A stretch of DNA of 64,000 nucleotides, from assembly GCF_963678635.1 (NCBI RefSeq), contig NC_087066.1, forward strand, positions 5,981,954 through 6,045,953. Reading direction: 5' to 3'. The notes beneath the pieces are model-generated. The model made no database searches, was not told where the DNA came from, and was given only the letters and a program-made list of their open reading frames with translations. This stretch comes from Symsagittifera roscoffensis (lineage: Eukaryota > Xenacoelomorpha > Acoela > Convolutidae). This document shows, one piece after another, positions 27,818 through 39,255 of the stretch; position 1 is the first letter of the stretch; the number at the start of each line of letters is the position of its first letter. The translations under genes and the position numbers were made by a program.

Positions 27818-28369
27818 TCAAAATACTACAGTGCCATCGAACAGATTTTACAAAATGCACGAAATCGCTTTTATCCTTGCCATATCGACTCACTGCAGAA
27901 TATAAATGGCATAATAAGACACTACTATAGCCTTCCAAATTCGTTCACTAATCTGCCCTTTCGAGGATATGACTTGAATTAACACATTGTTTCGGACTTC
28001 CAGTGTCAATGCCCTGATTTCGAAATTTTTCTCTTAGATTTTAAAAGGTGATAGTTTGCAGGACAGTCCTGCCAACCAAGAAGTTAAAATTATCCTACTA
28101 TGCTTCTAAATTATCCTACTAAAATTTGGTTGTTATTGGTCCTAGATATTAAAATTAAGGAACACTCTGGTTAGAAGGAACAATGAAACAATCTCCCTCA
28201 TCAAGAGGTTACCCAAGCCTTTCATGTCACCACAAAGTGATCATTCGCCCTAGTTGATTAAAAACAATTATGCAGTCTGGAATATTTAAATATACTCTTC
28301 AATCAAGCCTTTCTAAACAAAAAGTAAGTTTCTCTAAAGGCACTAGCTAAAATCAAAATGCAAATTTAT

Positions 28370-29828
28370 AAATGCAAATTCTTTAATCTTCAAAACTCAA
28401 CAAAAGGTTTTCTTTCAGTTTCAATTACACTTGGTTGCATTATTCGTCCCTATTAGGACCATCATGTTAAGGATCCTCCATGGGTTCAGCTCCTCCCTGG
28501 AATCAGCTCCACCATCCGTCATAACTAAGCTATCGTTTCACCTCCAAAGGCCTTCACCGTAGTGATCCAGGAGGTCCTCAAATTCTGGAGCACTCTCACC
28601 AAGCTGTAACCCAGTATCAGATGTGATGCCCCAAGTGGCGGTTGCTGCAGGTTTACTGCTGGGCTCCAAGTCGATCGATTGAAGCAGGCTCTAGAATCCG
28701 TGTCCGGAACTCCTGTGAAGCTGTACTTCGACTGGTTGTTCTTCTGCACGTCAATCACACGGGACACTTCTTTCACCGGTATTTTTCGTATCTTTCTCGT
28801 GTCTGGGACGTTAGAGTTCTTTGTCGCTAACATCGCATCACTAACTCCGTCTCTGGTCATCATCTTTTGGGAGACCTGTACTCTACCCGTGTCATCAATT
28901 GTTCCGTAGGATGCAGTCACCCCGGAACCTGGTGCATTCCTATTAGCAACCAATCGTCCAGCATTTTCTATCAACTTTCTCACCGTTTGCTCCACGACTG
29001 GTTCACCTAGGGTGTCACTCGGGTCTGGGATTTTCACTCGACCAGTTGTAGCTGGGAGTCGCGTGCGTCTCCGTTGTTTGACTCAACTCTCGAGGCATCA
29101 AAATTCCTATCCGGGACTGCCCACGAGGAATACTTGTAGGTATCACTTTTTCCACGGCTGTCGTCAACGCCAGCCGCTCCGATCGCTCTTTGTACTGTCG
29201 CCTCAAGCGCTCTATTTCTTCAACCTGTTTCTAATTGCAATCCTCAAACAGTCTCTTCCACATGTCTTCATCTTCTTCTGTACTAAGCATTCGTCCAGCT
29301 CCCTTCTGGTCTTCTACAGTTCATCTATTGTCACATTAAGGTCTTGCATGGTTTCGTTCGTCTGAACCTCCTCTTCTACTCTTGCCCTCTTTGTTGGCAC
29401 AGCTGCTCTCAGTTGTGAACTAGACGATGCAGCTTCGCTGTTCATTTCTTAATGCATCTTCCTCAGTCCAGGCCTAGGCTTGGTGGGCAAAGGCGTCTCA
29501 CCTGGTTGGTAGGTCCTTGATTTTTCCAATCCAGGCTCGTTCCCCAAGTCACATACTGAGAGAGCTCCGTTACTCCACCACATCTTTCTCATGTTCGAGC
29601 GGTCTAGTACTCCTCTTTCTCCGTATGCTGCCATCAATAACGTTTCCGTGGGCGGTCCCCAGGTTTATCATGTCCCAAGATGTTTTTTAAGACGGTCAGC
29701 AACATGACTGAATCTGGGTCATACAGAGCGAATCTCGATCCATCAACTGACGATAGATCGCATCTACCATCGTTCCCACATATGCCTCTGCCAGTACCAT
29801 CAATTCGTTCAAGTTGAAATTGTTCATT
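28370..29828 (-). pseudogene. Accessory ORF with SGNH-hydrolase-like C-terminal domain
   Basis: It begins with MNNFNLNELMVLAEAYVG at 29,828 and continues through several frame changes. The central part is charged and coiled-coil-like (ETMQDLNVTIDEL, KTRRELDEC). The C-terminal part, 28,660-28,400, reads SHLILGYSLVRVL, then AFGGETI, then in another frame MMVLIGTNNATK. These are the block I (GDS, here GYS), block II (GG.TI) and block III (GTND, here GTNN) signatures of SGNH/GDSL hydrolases. It lies after integrase, where the young element has its unrelated-looking 717-aa ORF. Known retroelement SGNH domains are thought to act as esterases, but here key residues are changed. Confidence 0.6.
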
Positions 29829-30925
29829 TTTTTGCAGATTCTATTATCGATTCGATGATTTGAAGTCAAGTGAATAATTAAACGATCAATCAGGATCTAG
29901 TAAAGAAGTCACTAATACCTTATTTGTCAGCTTTACACTAGTTTTATATTAAAACTTATTCAAAACAGTCAGATAAAAAATCTTGATACTGAAATGTATT
30001 AAAATCAATCGTTTCTAAAATTTTGGAATTCGACCTAAGAGTGGACAGTCCAAACTTTGGATCTATTCCTATGATCGTCATTCGTTTGTTCATGGTCACT
30101 ATTTCCTTCTCACCCAGGGTCTTAATAACATAACATAACCCACATATCACACACAACACACATTTAGTATGACGCCTTCCTGCATGCCACCTAAACTCAG
30201 CCTATACTTAAGTAATGTTTCTTATGTAAGTATACTTGTATATTAGTATCAGAGAAGATTAGGTGTATCAATGCATACAGCTCCCGTGGATGCAGTTGTC
30301 CTCTGTTCGGATTGTACACTGGAAGCAAAAGCTCCTTCACTTCCCTTTCCACAAGGAAGTCTCTCAATCTCGTCATGGACAAGACTAGGTTTTCCGGGTC
30401 CACGTGCCGCTCCTCCGTCGCCCTCGGCACCAAGAAGCTTACAAACTTTCCCGGTATCTGTGACGCCGCTGGAGGCAACGCTGCTACGCCCCTATTCCCC
30501 GTCTTTGCTTCCAAAGGAATTCTATGTTTTTATATTCTCTCTTAAAATCTGCTGCTAACGCTGTCTTTAAACTCATGTCTGCTGTGATCGCTACACATGT
30601 TCTTTTTGTCAGTTGAACTCGCTATCTGTCAATATTATGCTACTTGTTATTCAGTTGGTAAGTTAAAATATGACTCAACCACCCTCCCCATTGGCGATTT
30701 CTTAGGGTCCTCGTCAGTTTCTGCTTCTAGATCACCTGTCTTTCTTGCTATTCTTAAGTTTTTCATTAACAAATTTTCAGTGTGGGTAAGTTTTACCCCC
30801 ACTTCCGGACAAAAATATCCATGGACACCCCGTCGATTGCATACCGGATATCAAGTCGAGGTTGGAAGCCGGAATGAGTTATTGCCCTTCCTGGGCAGCC
30901 CAAGAAAGATCATCCCTTTCGGTTT
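29829..30925 (-). pseudogene. Decayed post-integrase coding region of old element
   Basis: Fragments such as 30,514-30,197 are open and proline/charge rich (VDPENLVLSMTRLRDFLV) but unidentified. A piece near 30,850-30,780 reads roughly GVHGYFCPEVG, faintly like GIAYNPFLDPEAGG near the start of the young element's 717-aa ORF, so a degenerate homologue may be present. Stops and frameshifts are frequent. Confidence 0.4.
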
Positions 30926-30929
30926 TTAT

Positions 30930-33900
30930 CTATTTCATGCTTTCACGATCTACATCTTGAACCATGACACTGGCCTCCTTTGGGCCCGATGTCATTTTAT
31001 TCAGCCATTCCAAGTTACGCAGATTCGTCAACTCCTGTTTGTAGGATTGCTGTTGCTCGTCGTCGAATTCTACCTCGGGTTTCGACCGGTCCTCGGTCCA
31101 TTCCTCATCGTGGTCATCATCTATGTCGATGTCTTGCGACACTGTTATTCCTTCTAGACTCACCACTTCTTCCGCTATCTTCTTCAGATCTATCCTGTCC
31201 ACTACAAAATCGTCACCCTAAGGATTATATTTATTCTTGGATCTTGTCCTATCGTTCTGTCGAGTCTGTTTCGTGAACGGAAGATCTGCCTCCAAATTCT
31301 TGGGGACCTCCATTTGTTCGGGGTCTTGCCAGTCCTCTTCTGCTTAGGGTAAGGTTTCATCGTCTGCTTCAACCACCTCATTTGGACCCAGGTCTAGTGG
31401 CGGCCTTGTTCCTTCCTCTGCGACTTCATTTCCATCATTCTTTTTCCTGGTGCCCTTCTCGTTGACCTCACAAGCAGGGTTCATCATTAGATAATTCCCC
31501 TCTTCCATGTCTGCAGGTATACACCAGTCTTCTGTCGATGGGTTGTGTGGCTTAATGTTCTCATAGTGAGCGGCAGGGCCAGTTATGAGTCTAGAAAAGC
31601 GTCCCTCCTGGTGCACTTCCGTAATCATGAAGGATCCCCTCCACTTTTTAGGAGCTTTTTCGTTCCTTTTGGTGGTATTACGTTTTGAAAAACCCATACG
31701 TAGTCTCCTACCGAGTAAGTTTTTGCACCAGCTGCTTTCTTATCGAACCTTTTCCTCTACCTGGCATGTGCCTGCTGAGTGTTCCGTCTACACAAGTCGC
31801 TTAACTACTGTTGACGTCCAATCACATCCCTTACATAGAAATGTGGAGACGTTTTCTTTCCCTCATACTCCGGGTACAAGAAAGTCAAGGGCAAAGACTT
31901 CTCGTGTCCGGTTAACATCATGTGTGGACTAACTCCGGTGGTAGAGTGTTGCGTGCTGTTGTAAGCTCCCATCACCTGTGGAAGGTATCTGTCCTAATCG
32001 GTCATGTACTTGGAACAAAACATCGACACTAACGTTTGATTCTGCCTTTCCACTAAGCCATTCATATGGGGATGGTATGTCGTGGAGTGAGATTGAGCCA
32101 CCTGTGAACGTCTCCTGAGCTCTTTCGTTAGTTCTCCCACGGAAGGGGTTACGTTATCCGATTGAAATGTCAACTGACAACCATGTCTCGCCGTCTACGT
32201 ATTGACTAGGTGATCGCATGTCCCTTCTGCTGAAACAGTTATGCAGGGCACGGCCTCTGCATACTTCGTGAAGTGATCTATCATGTTCAAGACTTGATTG
32301 TAACCACTGTCTCTCATGCATATCTTTTTGGTGATCAATCTGCACCACCTCGTTAAATTCAGATGACTCGATTGACTGCAAGAGAAATCAGGATTTTCTT
32401 GGATCCTCGACCTGTTGGCATGACAGACATGCTGTTACCCACTTCTCGCATGCATTTTTCAATCCAGGCCACTCAAAGCTTTTCAGGATCCTCTGGTGTA
32501 CTTTGTCGGTTCCCTGATGGCTCATCTGATCATTTGATCTGAATAGAAATTCTGTGTGATAGAGTTGCGGCAACACTATCGCGTTATTCTTGTACAGGAC
32601 TCTGTCTTCTTCTCTTCACTTGCAAGCCACGATCCTGTCCTTGTTCAGATATTACCTTCCTTCTTTCTGCATGAAATACTGTCTCAGAATGCGGTAACTG
32701 TCTTCCTCCAGATCGCCTTTGTCCGGAGCACCATTTTCGATCCACCTTTTCAGGTTGCTTGTCACGCGGTCATTTCTCCGCGCTCTTAATAGGTCCGAGA
32801 GTCTGTATCTCGCCTTCAAGTACGTCTTCATGACCCTCATCTGACTATTCAATTCATTGAACTGATGCGCGTCTTCTTCCATCTCAACGGACCAAATCTT
32901 CGCCAACGGCTGTGTTTCTCGTTCGAACGGATGAAGATCAGTCCTGACTACCTCTTCTTGTGGCAACAGACTTATCGAACGTTTCGATACCGCTATTGTT
33001 TCCAGATCATCCGCTGTGTTGTCAAAGACTCGTTCACCTGGTATGAGGTAGCGATCACTGTCAGGGTCTTGATATACCTCCCTGTCCAGGTCCCTTGCTC
33101 GAGTCTCCGCTAGTAGTGTGTATATCGCTAGCTCTGACAGTTCCAATCCTGAGCTCGAGCTCCTGTCTGAGTAGGTGTCAATTCCTGAATTCCGGGAGTT
33201 GTCATCTATTGAAGAGTCTGCGATGAAGCCTGTTCCCTCTCCTGGGTCAGTTCTGTGTGTTCTGTTCATCCACCTGAACTCTACGGACAAAATTTTATCC
33301 TCCAGGTCCCCTTACTCATCCGGAACTTTCTCTTCTACATGAGACTCCCCGGACAAAATTTTATCCTCCAGGTCCCGTTCCTCATCCGGAACTTTCTCTT
33401 CTACATGAGACTCCCCGGACAAAATTTCTTGTCCCGGGATTTGATCCTGAGCTCGCCCTCCCTCTTCACCGTTCGTCTCCCCGGACAAATTCCTTGCTCC
33501 AGGTTTCGATCGACTTCACTTGCTCACCGTCCTTCCGCTGGTCTTTAAAGGTAACGTTTTTTTTGTGTGTGTCGTTCCCCTGTTCTTTCCGTTTGTATGA
33601 AGTACTTGTTAAAACTTCTCGGGATATCGAGGATACTAGTTGCTGAACTATTGTTCTACAATCCCTCTTATTATCTTTGTGTTGTCGTCTTGATGGCATG
33701 ATCTTCACCTTCTCACGGACTGTCAGTGATGCCATATCTGCTGCCCACTCGGGGTCATCTCTGGTCACTTCTCACTCTAACAATCGACCCAACATCCGCA
33801 CCACTTGCGGTGTGACTTGCACCGTTTTATCCAATAATGAGAGGCTGTTTATGTTCATGCGAGAGAGTTCCAATTTGACCAGATTTGAGCGCAGCAATAG

Positions 33901-34002
33901 GTCTAAGGGCACCGGGTCCTTCTTCGATAGAATCTTTATCTCGGCTGCTTTTTCCAAAGGTAACTCAGGATGTCCTGGAAATGGATGTCCAGACTTGTCC
34001 AA
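30930..34002 (-). pseudogene. Degenerate integrase of old element
   Basis: Pieces in several frames follow the young integrase in order: the spacer (LDKSGHPFPGHPELP), the HHCC zinc domain (NDQMSHQGTDKVHQRIL and ACLSCQQVEDPRK near 32,540-32,400, first His replaced by Asn), the start of the catalytic core (FNEVVQIDHQK near 32,350), the GPF-like module (KKWRGSFMITEVHQEGRF, 31,650-31,590) and the acidic tail (VVDRIDLKKIAEEV, 31,210-31,160). Triplicated 60-80 bp stretches near 33,290-33,490 (GACAAAATTTTATCCTCCAG) mark local tandem duplication in the spacer. It is non-functional. Confidence 0.85.
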
Positions 34003-34004
34003 TC

Positions 34005-35040
34005 ATCTTGTCAAGGGAAGCGCTTCATGAATTTCTTTGTCCAGAAACGCGAGCCCTTCCTTGATTTCTGCTTGAATGGCATGCTTCTGTTGTAATCTTT
34101 CGTAGAACTCGGTCTTCTTGCTGAGGCTGTCAGCAATCTGGTGTTTTTCACGCATCCTGTGCTCGATTATCTTGCGGTAGCCATCTAATCTTTTTATCCA
34201 TCTAACAATATAACTCTGTCCATCGAGTATGTCTTCAAGTAGGATAACGCTCTGTTGTCCACGCGTAACTTAAAAAGAGCGCTCCCCAAGTATGCGCGGT
34301 ACTTTTCCACGAATATGACTACTTCAAACAATTTTGCTTTCGGTGCACCATATTTCATATCAGTGTCACTTAACACCTTGCTGCAATAGCAATGGGACGG
34401 AGAACCGTTCTTCCGTTCCATTCCTGCTCCTGATGCAGTATTCCTGAGATGGCTACTACTGATGCGTCTGTTTCAAGATGATACATTCCCATCTTTGTAG
34501 GCATGCCTAGCACTGGCGCTTCGCACAGTTCCCGCTTTATCCTCTGAGCCATCAGTCTTTGAAAAGTGGCTGTTGCGTTGCGCAAGCCGAAGGGAATCCT
34601 CTTCCAGTGGTACAACCCCAATTCGCATGCGAATCCGGTCTTCTTCATGCAAATCCGTCTGTCCTTCTTCCGCAAAGGGACCTGCCTGAAGGCATAACCC
34701 AAGTTCAGTGTGGTGAAAAACTTGGCGTCACCAAGTTCAGAGAGGCTCTCGTATATCCGCGGTATCGGGTACGCATCTTTTTTTGACACTGCGTTCAAGT
34801 AACGAAAGTCGCAGCAGAACCTAAACTGCCCCCTTTTTTTGCCATGACTACCCCGCAAGCCCACGGCGATTTCGAGGGTTCTATAAAGTAAAATTCGAGA
34901 AGCATTTCTACTTCTGCTCGGCACGCTTCCGATCTATGTGGTGTCATTCGTCTTGAGCCTACCTATGGGGAACGGCGCCTTCCTCTAGTTCGATTTCGAG
35001 TTTGACAAAGTTACAACAACCGATATCCACCTTACGTTTT
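34005..35040 (-). pseudogene. Degenerate RT-RNase H lacking the YVDD palm
   Basis: RT fingers are recognisable (RFCCDFRYLNAV, KDAYPIPRI, FFTTLNLGYAFRQVPL, NATATFQRLMA). The frame then jumps directly to QRIKRELCEAPVLGMP, which in the young copy lies about 140 codons further on. The catalytic YVDD, thumb and part of the connection are thus deleted. RNase H follows (LETDASVVAISGIL, GAPKAKLFEVV, LRVDNRALS). Confidence 0.85.
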
Positions 35041-35258
35041 GAAAACACCCGGGTTCCGATTTAAAACCGCCAGCAGTGATTCAAAATTTCCCTCGCTTAT
35101 TTTCCCTTTTAAGTGTTCTATTTCTGGCAAAACTGGTTTGTCAGATTCTAGTTCATATGACGAGGGGCGTTCCAGAAAATTCGAGCAGCGTTTCGGAAAT
35201 CATGGAAAACAGTTTAGGAATAGATTTAAATTCATTAATCTTTTTTAAAATTTTATCT

Positions 35259-36280
35259 TTATAGGCATTTCGCATTATATCTCCTCAAGTTTTGTGTCTC
35301 TTCATAGTCGGTCCTTATCGGCAAAGCGTAACCAAGTTTCTTTCCACGCTGGATTGAAACCGTGATGTTCAGTGTGTTCAATAACGCACTGACACACAGT
35401 GCGTTTCGAGTTACCGAGAAGCTCCGGCCTAAAATCACTGAAATTAGCCTATTTAGATTCGGTACCAAACAAACCTGTTTACTATCACTTAACGAATTCA
35501 AATTCCTCATTCTAAAAATTGCTAACACAGCCTGTTAAAAAAATTGCTGCCTTGTTTTCATCTGTTATTGTTCTATTATTTGGTTTCTTAAAAAACCTCC
35601 GTTCCGGGTTCCTTAACTTTATTAGACCGTTGTTGAAATCAATCATAACGTCGAAATTCCTAACAAAATCTCTGACCAAGATGAATTGGTTGAAGTTGTC
35701 CAAATTCTCTACCACCAGGAAGCTCATCCAAAGATCCCGTCCTCCCATGTGGAGAACCGTTATTGTTTTTCTTCCGGCTATGTAAATAGCTCCTCGATTG
35801 GCTGCAGCCAGTCGGAGATTCGTCGGAATTAGGTCTTCCCTCGTGAAGCCCATTCTTTCCCAAGTTTTTATCGGCATCACGCTCACTACCGCTCCTGTTT
35901 GTAGAAACCCTGTGACTACGATTTTCTTCCCGTTGGTGTCGAGCAGATGTAGAGTCACATCTGCTTCATATCCAATGTGAACCGCGTCTTGCTCCATCAT
36001 GGCATTATAGCCTATCCTACGGACTTTAAGTTCTTTTTCACCCAAATAGATTTGCCCTATATGGTCACTGTCTCTCGTCACGTAGGTCCTAGCGAGATAC
36101 TGATCCCTTCCACGTTCAGCATCACTTGATACGGTCCATAAACTTCCAAGTAACGCCGGGAAGTTTCTTTTTTCGAGGGCCACCCGTTGTTGGTAGCGCT
36201 CGCACAGCTCTTGGCTCAGTGCATGGCTCCACCTGTCACAGATAATCTGCATATGTATCCAAATGCATCATAATGAATTC
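35259..36280 (-). pseudogene. Degenerate protease region of old element
   Basis: Aligns with the young protease: HIGQIYLGEKELKVR, HIGYEADVTLHLLDTNGKK, then FLQTGAVVSVMPIKTWERMGF, where the catalytic Asp of DTG is replaced by Gln, and LVRDFVRNFDV. The C-terminal extension (ILGRSFSVTRNALC) is also present. It is interrupted by frameshifts. Confidence 0.83.
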
Positions 36281-36589
36281 TGATGGTTCACTCAGATATC
36301 TGATTATCTGGTGTCCCGCTACCGAGATTATTGATTGTATTTTACTTCCCTGTGACATATCACATTTAATTTCATGCTCAAACTGCTTGGTATATCGTTT
36401 CCTCTACCTCTGTTGGTTCAAAGGCGTTCAGTTTCTCCTGTGTTTTCTCATTTTCCAGTTCAAGCTTTATTTTTTGTTCGATCTCTTTTATTACCAACTC
36501 TGCTGGACTCTGTTTAAGGCATCTCTTGCCGTTGCCTTGTAGTCGATTTTGAAATCATCCGCTGCAGTTACTGGATCCATTTCACGTGT

Positions 36590-37465
36590 TTCTGCTGTTA
36601 CCGCCTGTATTTTTTTTGTTGCCAGCTCTTGCGACTTCTCTTTCCAGCGCACATCTGCTTCACGCACGACAAAGCTTCCTCATGCCTAGGTTGCTTGATT
36701 TCTGCCACTGCATCCCAAAATTGCGGACAATGCGACTTAAAATGAACCTCCAAGTTACAAAAGAAGCACATCGGGCCGAACTTGGCAATTACTCCTCTCA
36801 TGAAATCTTCATGATCGACTACTGACGCATCTTCAAGCGTCGAGCTGCAATTTGCACAAAAGCGTCTCTTGTCCATATCGTCCGTTCGTTTGTACAGATT
36901 ATACATAGGTTTGCTGGCCCCACGCTAAAATTGCCATAATTGTTCTTGTAATAACCAGATCTCAATGGAGGCTTTAGTAATGGAGGCAAACCCTTTGATT
37001 TGAGTCTCAACTCTTCTGATGTAGGCGCATCGGTTGATAGTTGTGTGTATTGTATTGCCAACATTGTCCGAACTCGTCATTCTATACAACATCGATGAAT
37101 TTTGAAGCTACATCCAGGTTCATTCTGCTGTTTGACTCATTTGGTTGACTACGCCTTCTAAGCATCTCCAAATCATCTAAAAACTTGTCGATCGTCTCGT
37201 CTTCACGTTGCCTCCGTTTCTCGAAGCGCATCATCGCTTGGTAACCTTGAACTACGGTCCGAACTGATCTATCAAAATTTCAAAGAGTTTCTCAGCTGTG
37301 TCTCGCTGGTATTGCTTTTTGGCCATCACGCAGTTCAGGGCTGTCCCTTCCAAGTTGCTGGTAAGAGCATTGCATTCTTGCCTTTCTGACAAGTCTTCTT
37401 CTTCAAAATGCAGTTTCATCACCTCTCTCCAGGTATCAATACAGCCATCAAATTCGTCTTTTTAG
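36590..37465 (-). pseudogene. Degenerate capsid-nucleocapsid of old element
   Basis: Begins after a TAA with a capsid start like the young copy (DGCIDTWREVMKLHF), with frame breaks in the middle. The second zinc knuckle is intact (CFFCNLEVHFKSHC) and the first is damaged (CANCSS). After the knuckle the frame reads CPQFWDAVAE, showing Trp (TGG) where the young copy has TAG. Confidence 0.82.
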
Positions 37466-37469
37466 CGCC

Positions 37470-39249
37470 TTGGTTTCTCAAAAACCCTTCTGGACCTTTC
37501 ACTACGTTCATTGGTTCTAGATAACCTCGTTAGGAATGTCTCCAAAGACCAGTTCAGAGGTATAAAGGCTGGTGCCATTGGTGTAGCGTCTCTTGAATGC
37601 CCCGCCTGAGTATCATAGCCCCCTGATAAGGGATCTGGATTTGGATTTTTCCTCCTGTCCGTATCAATGGGATTGATTCCTTCTTGGCTCGCATGACTCC
37701 TGTTCCTGGAATCACATCTCCCAGTCGCATGTGTATCTTGCGTCGATCGTTCGTTTGAGGTCTGTCTGTTGCCAGTTGAACTTCCTCTGATGCTTGGACC
37801 CCGTGTTCTATTGTCCCCTATGGCATAGCCTGATGAACTGCCACTTCCTTTATTGGATCAATATTTCCTTCTCCGATTCTATTGTTCATTGAAGTTCACC
37901 CTCGGCTCCCTGCTGGGTTCTCCCGAGTTCGATTCCCCATTTTTTGATCTACTCCTGCTGCCTAGTAGCCCGTCCAACCTATCCATGATAGCCTGAGTTC
38001 GCTTCTCCATCATCGCATCTATCTTCGTGTCAAGAGTTCCAAGAGTCTGCTCTTGTTGAAGTCTCAACCTTTCCATGTCGGCTCTCAAAAGTAACTCTCT
38101 TTGCTCAGCTTCCCTCGTCATTAGCGACATGTTCTTCGCCAAGTGTTCATCCGTTCTCTCCTTCAAGCATTTTTTGCTTCTAGTAACTTCTTGTCTGTTG
38201 CGGTTGATTTCTTCCCGCAGACTTTCTCTCTCGAGGTGGACTGTCTATTTCCTTTCTAGTTCATTCAATCTTAAGGCATCTGTTCATTCTGTTCTCCAAT
38301 GCTGCCCACTATGTTGGTCAAGGCTTCTTCAATTGATGCTCCGTTATCCACTAATGGCGTTACAAGTGACGGTGTCACCCTGTCAATCCCAGGTAGCTTG
38401 GTGCTGGTCAAGATTCGGGCTTTGATCCTCTGCCTCGACGTCTTTTCATTATCGACCTCTGGAACCGCCGGTGCGTTGCTTAGTTCTGATTTTTTAATCT
38501 CCCCAGTTCGCATTTCCGAGTTCGTCATGTTCACAAAGTCTCCTGACTGGCATGATCCGTTTGTGGTCTTCTTTTTGTCCTCACTACACCAAATTGGTCC
38601 ATGGTGCCAGTCACTCTATCGGTGTATGCGTCATTCTCCTGGGTCGAACTATTGAGGCTGACTTGAGATCCAAATTCATCTTGCTCGTCATCGTCCTCTT
38701 CTTCTTCCTGGGTTTCTGCTTCATCGCCTGTACCCTGTCCCATGGTAAATGGAAAGAAGTTTCCGAAAATGTTCTTCTTTCTTTCTAAAAAGGATGAGGA
38801 CGTTGCCGGTTTCTCAGTCACCCCAACCATCGTGGTGTTGTCTGTGGGTGATTTTGTAGTTGCACATTCTCAGTAGAGATGTCGGACAGTTCCGACATCT
38901 CTTCGAGGTCGGGTGTCCCGGTGGAAGTGGCAAAATCTTGGCCTTGTTCTACCGAAGTAGATTCACTCGCCAGTCTTCTGTTTCCTCTCCCCTTCGGTAC
39001 ATGTCATTCCTGGTTCTCATCCATGGCCTGGTCCGGACGGACCTCTACTTCTAACATTGCCTTTTGCCCTTCTGAGGACTTTTCACTCCTGGTCTCAACC
39101 ATTCTGCCTGAAACCATCTTACCCTTGTCGGTCCGGTTTCGTGTGATCCTTTCCACAAAAGGGTCGTTCATTGCTTTTCTCTGATTCTCTTGTATGATTT
39201 TCCTGGAGCTATCACTTAGTTTAGGTATATTTGACTTGTCTAGACTCAT
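37470..39249 (-). pseudogene. Degenerate Gag N-terminal region of old element
   Basis: Starts at the ATG at 39,249 (MSLDKSNIPKLSDSSRK). Charged, acidic and coiled-coil segments follow in several frames, including EEEEDDDEQDEF and ERLRLQQEQTLGTLDTKIDA-like heptads near 38,080-37,990, then EPRVNF matching TRVDFVEP of the young copy. The region ends near 37,470 at a TAA just before the capsid start. Confidence 0.7.
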
Positions 39250-39255
39250 TTTCAC

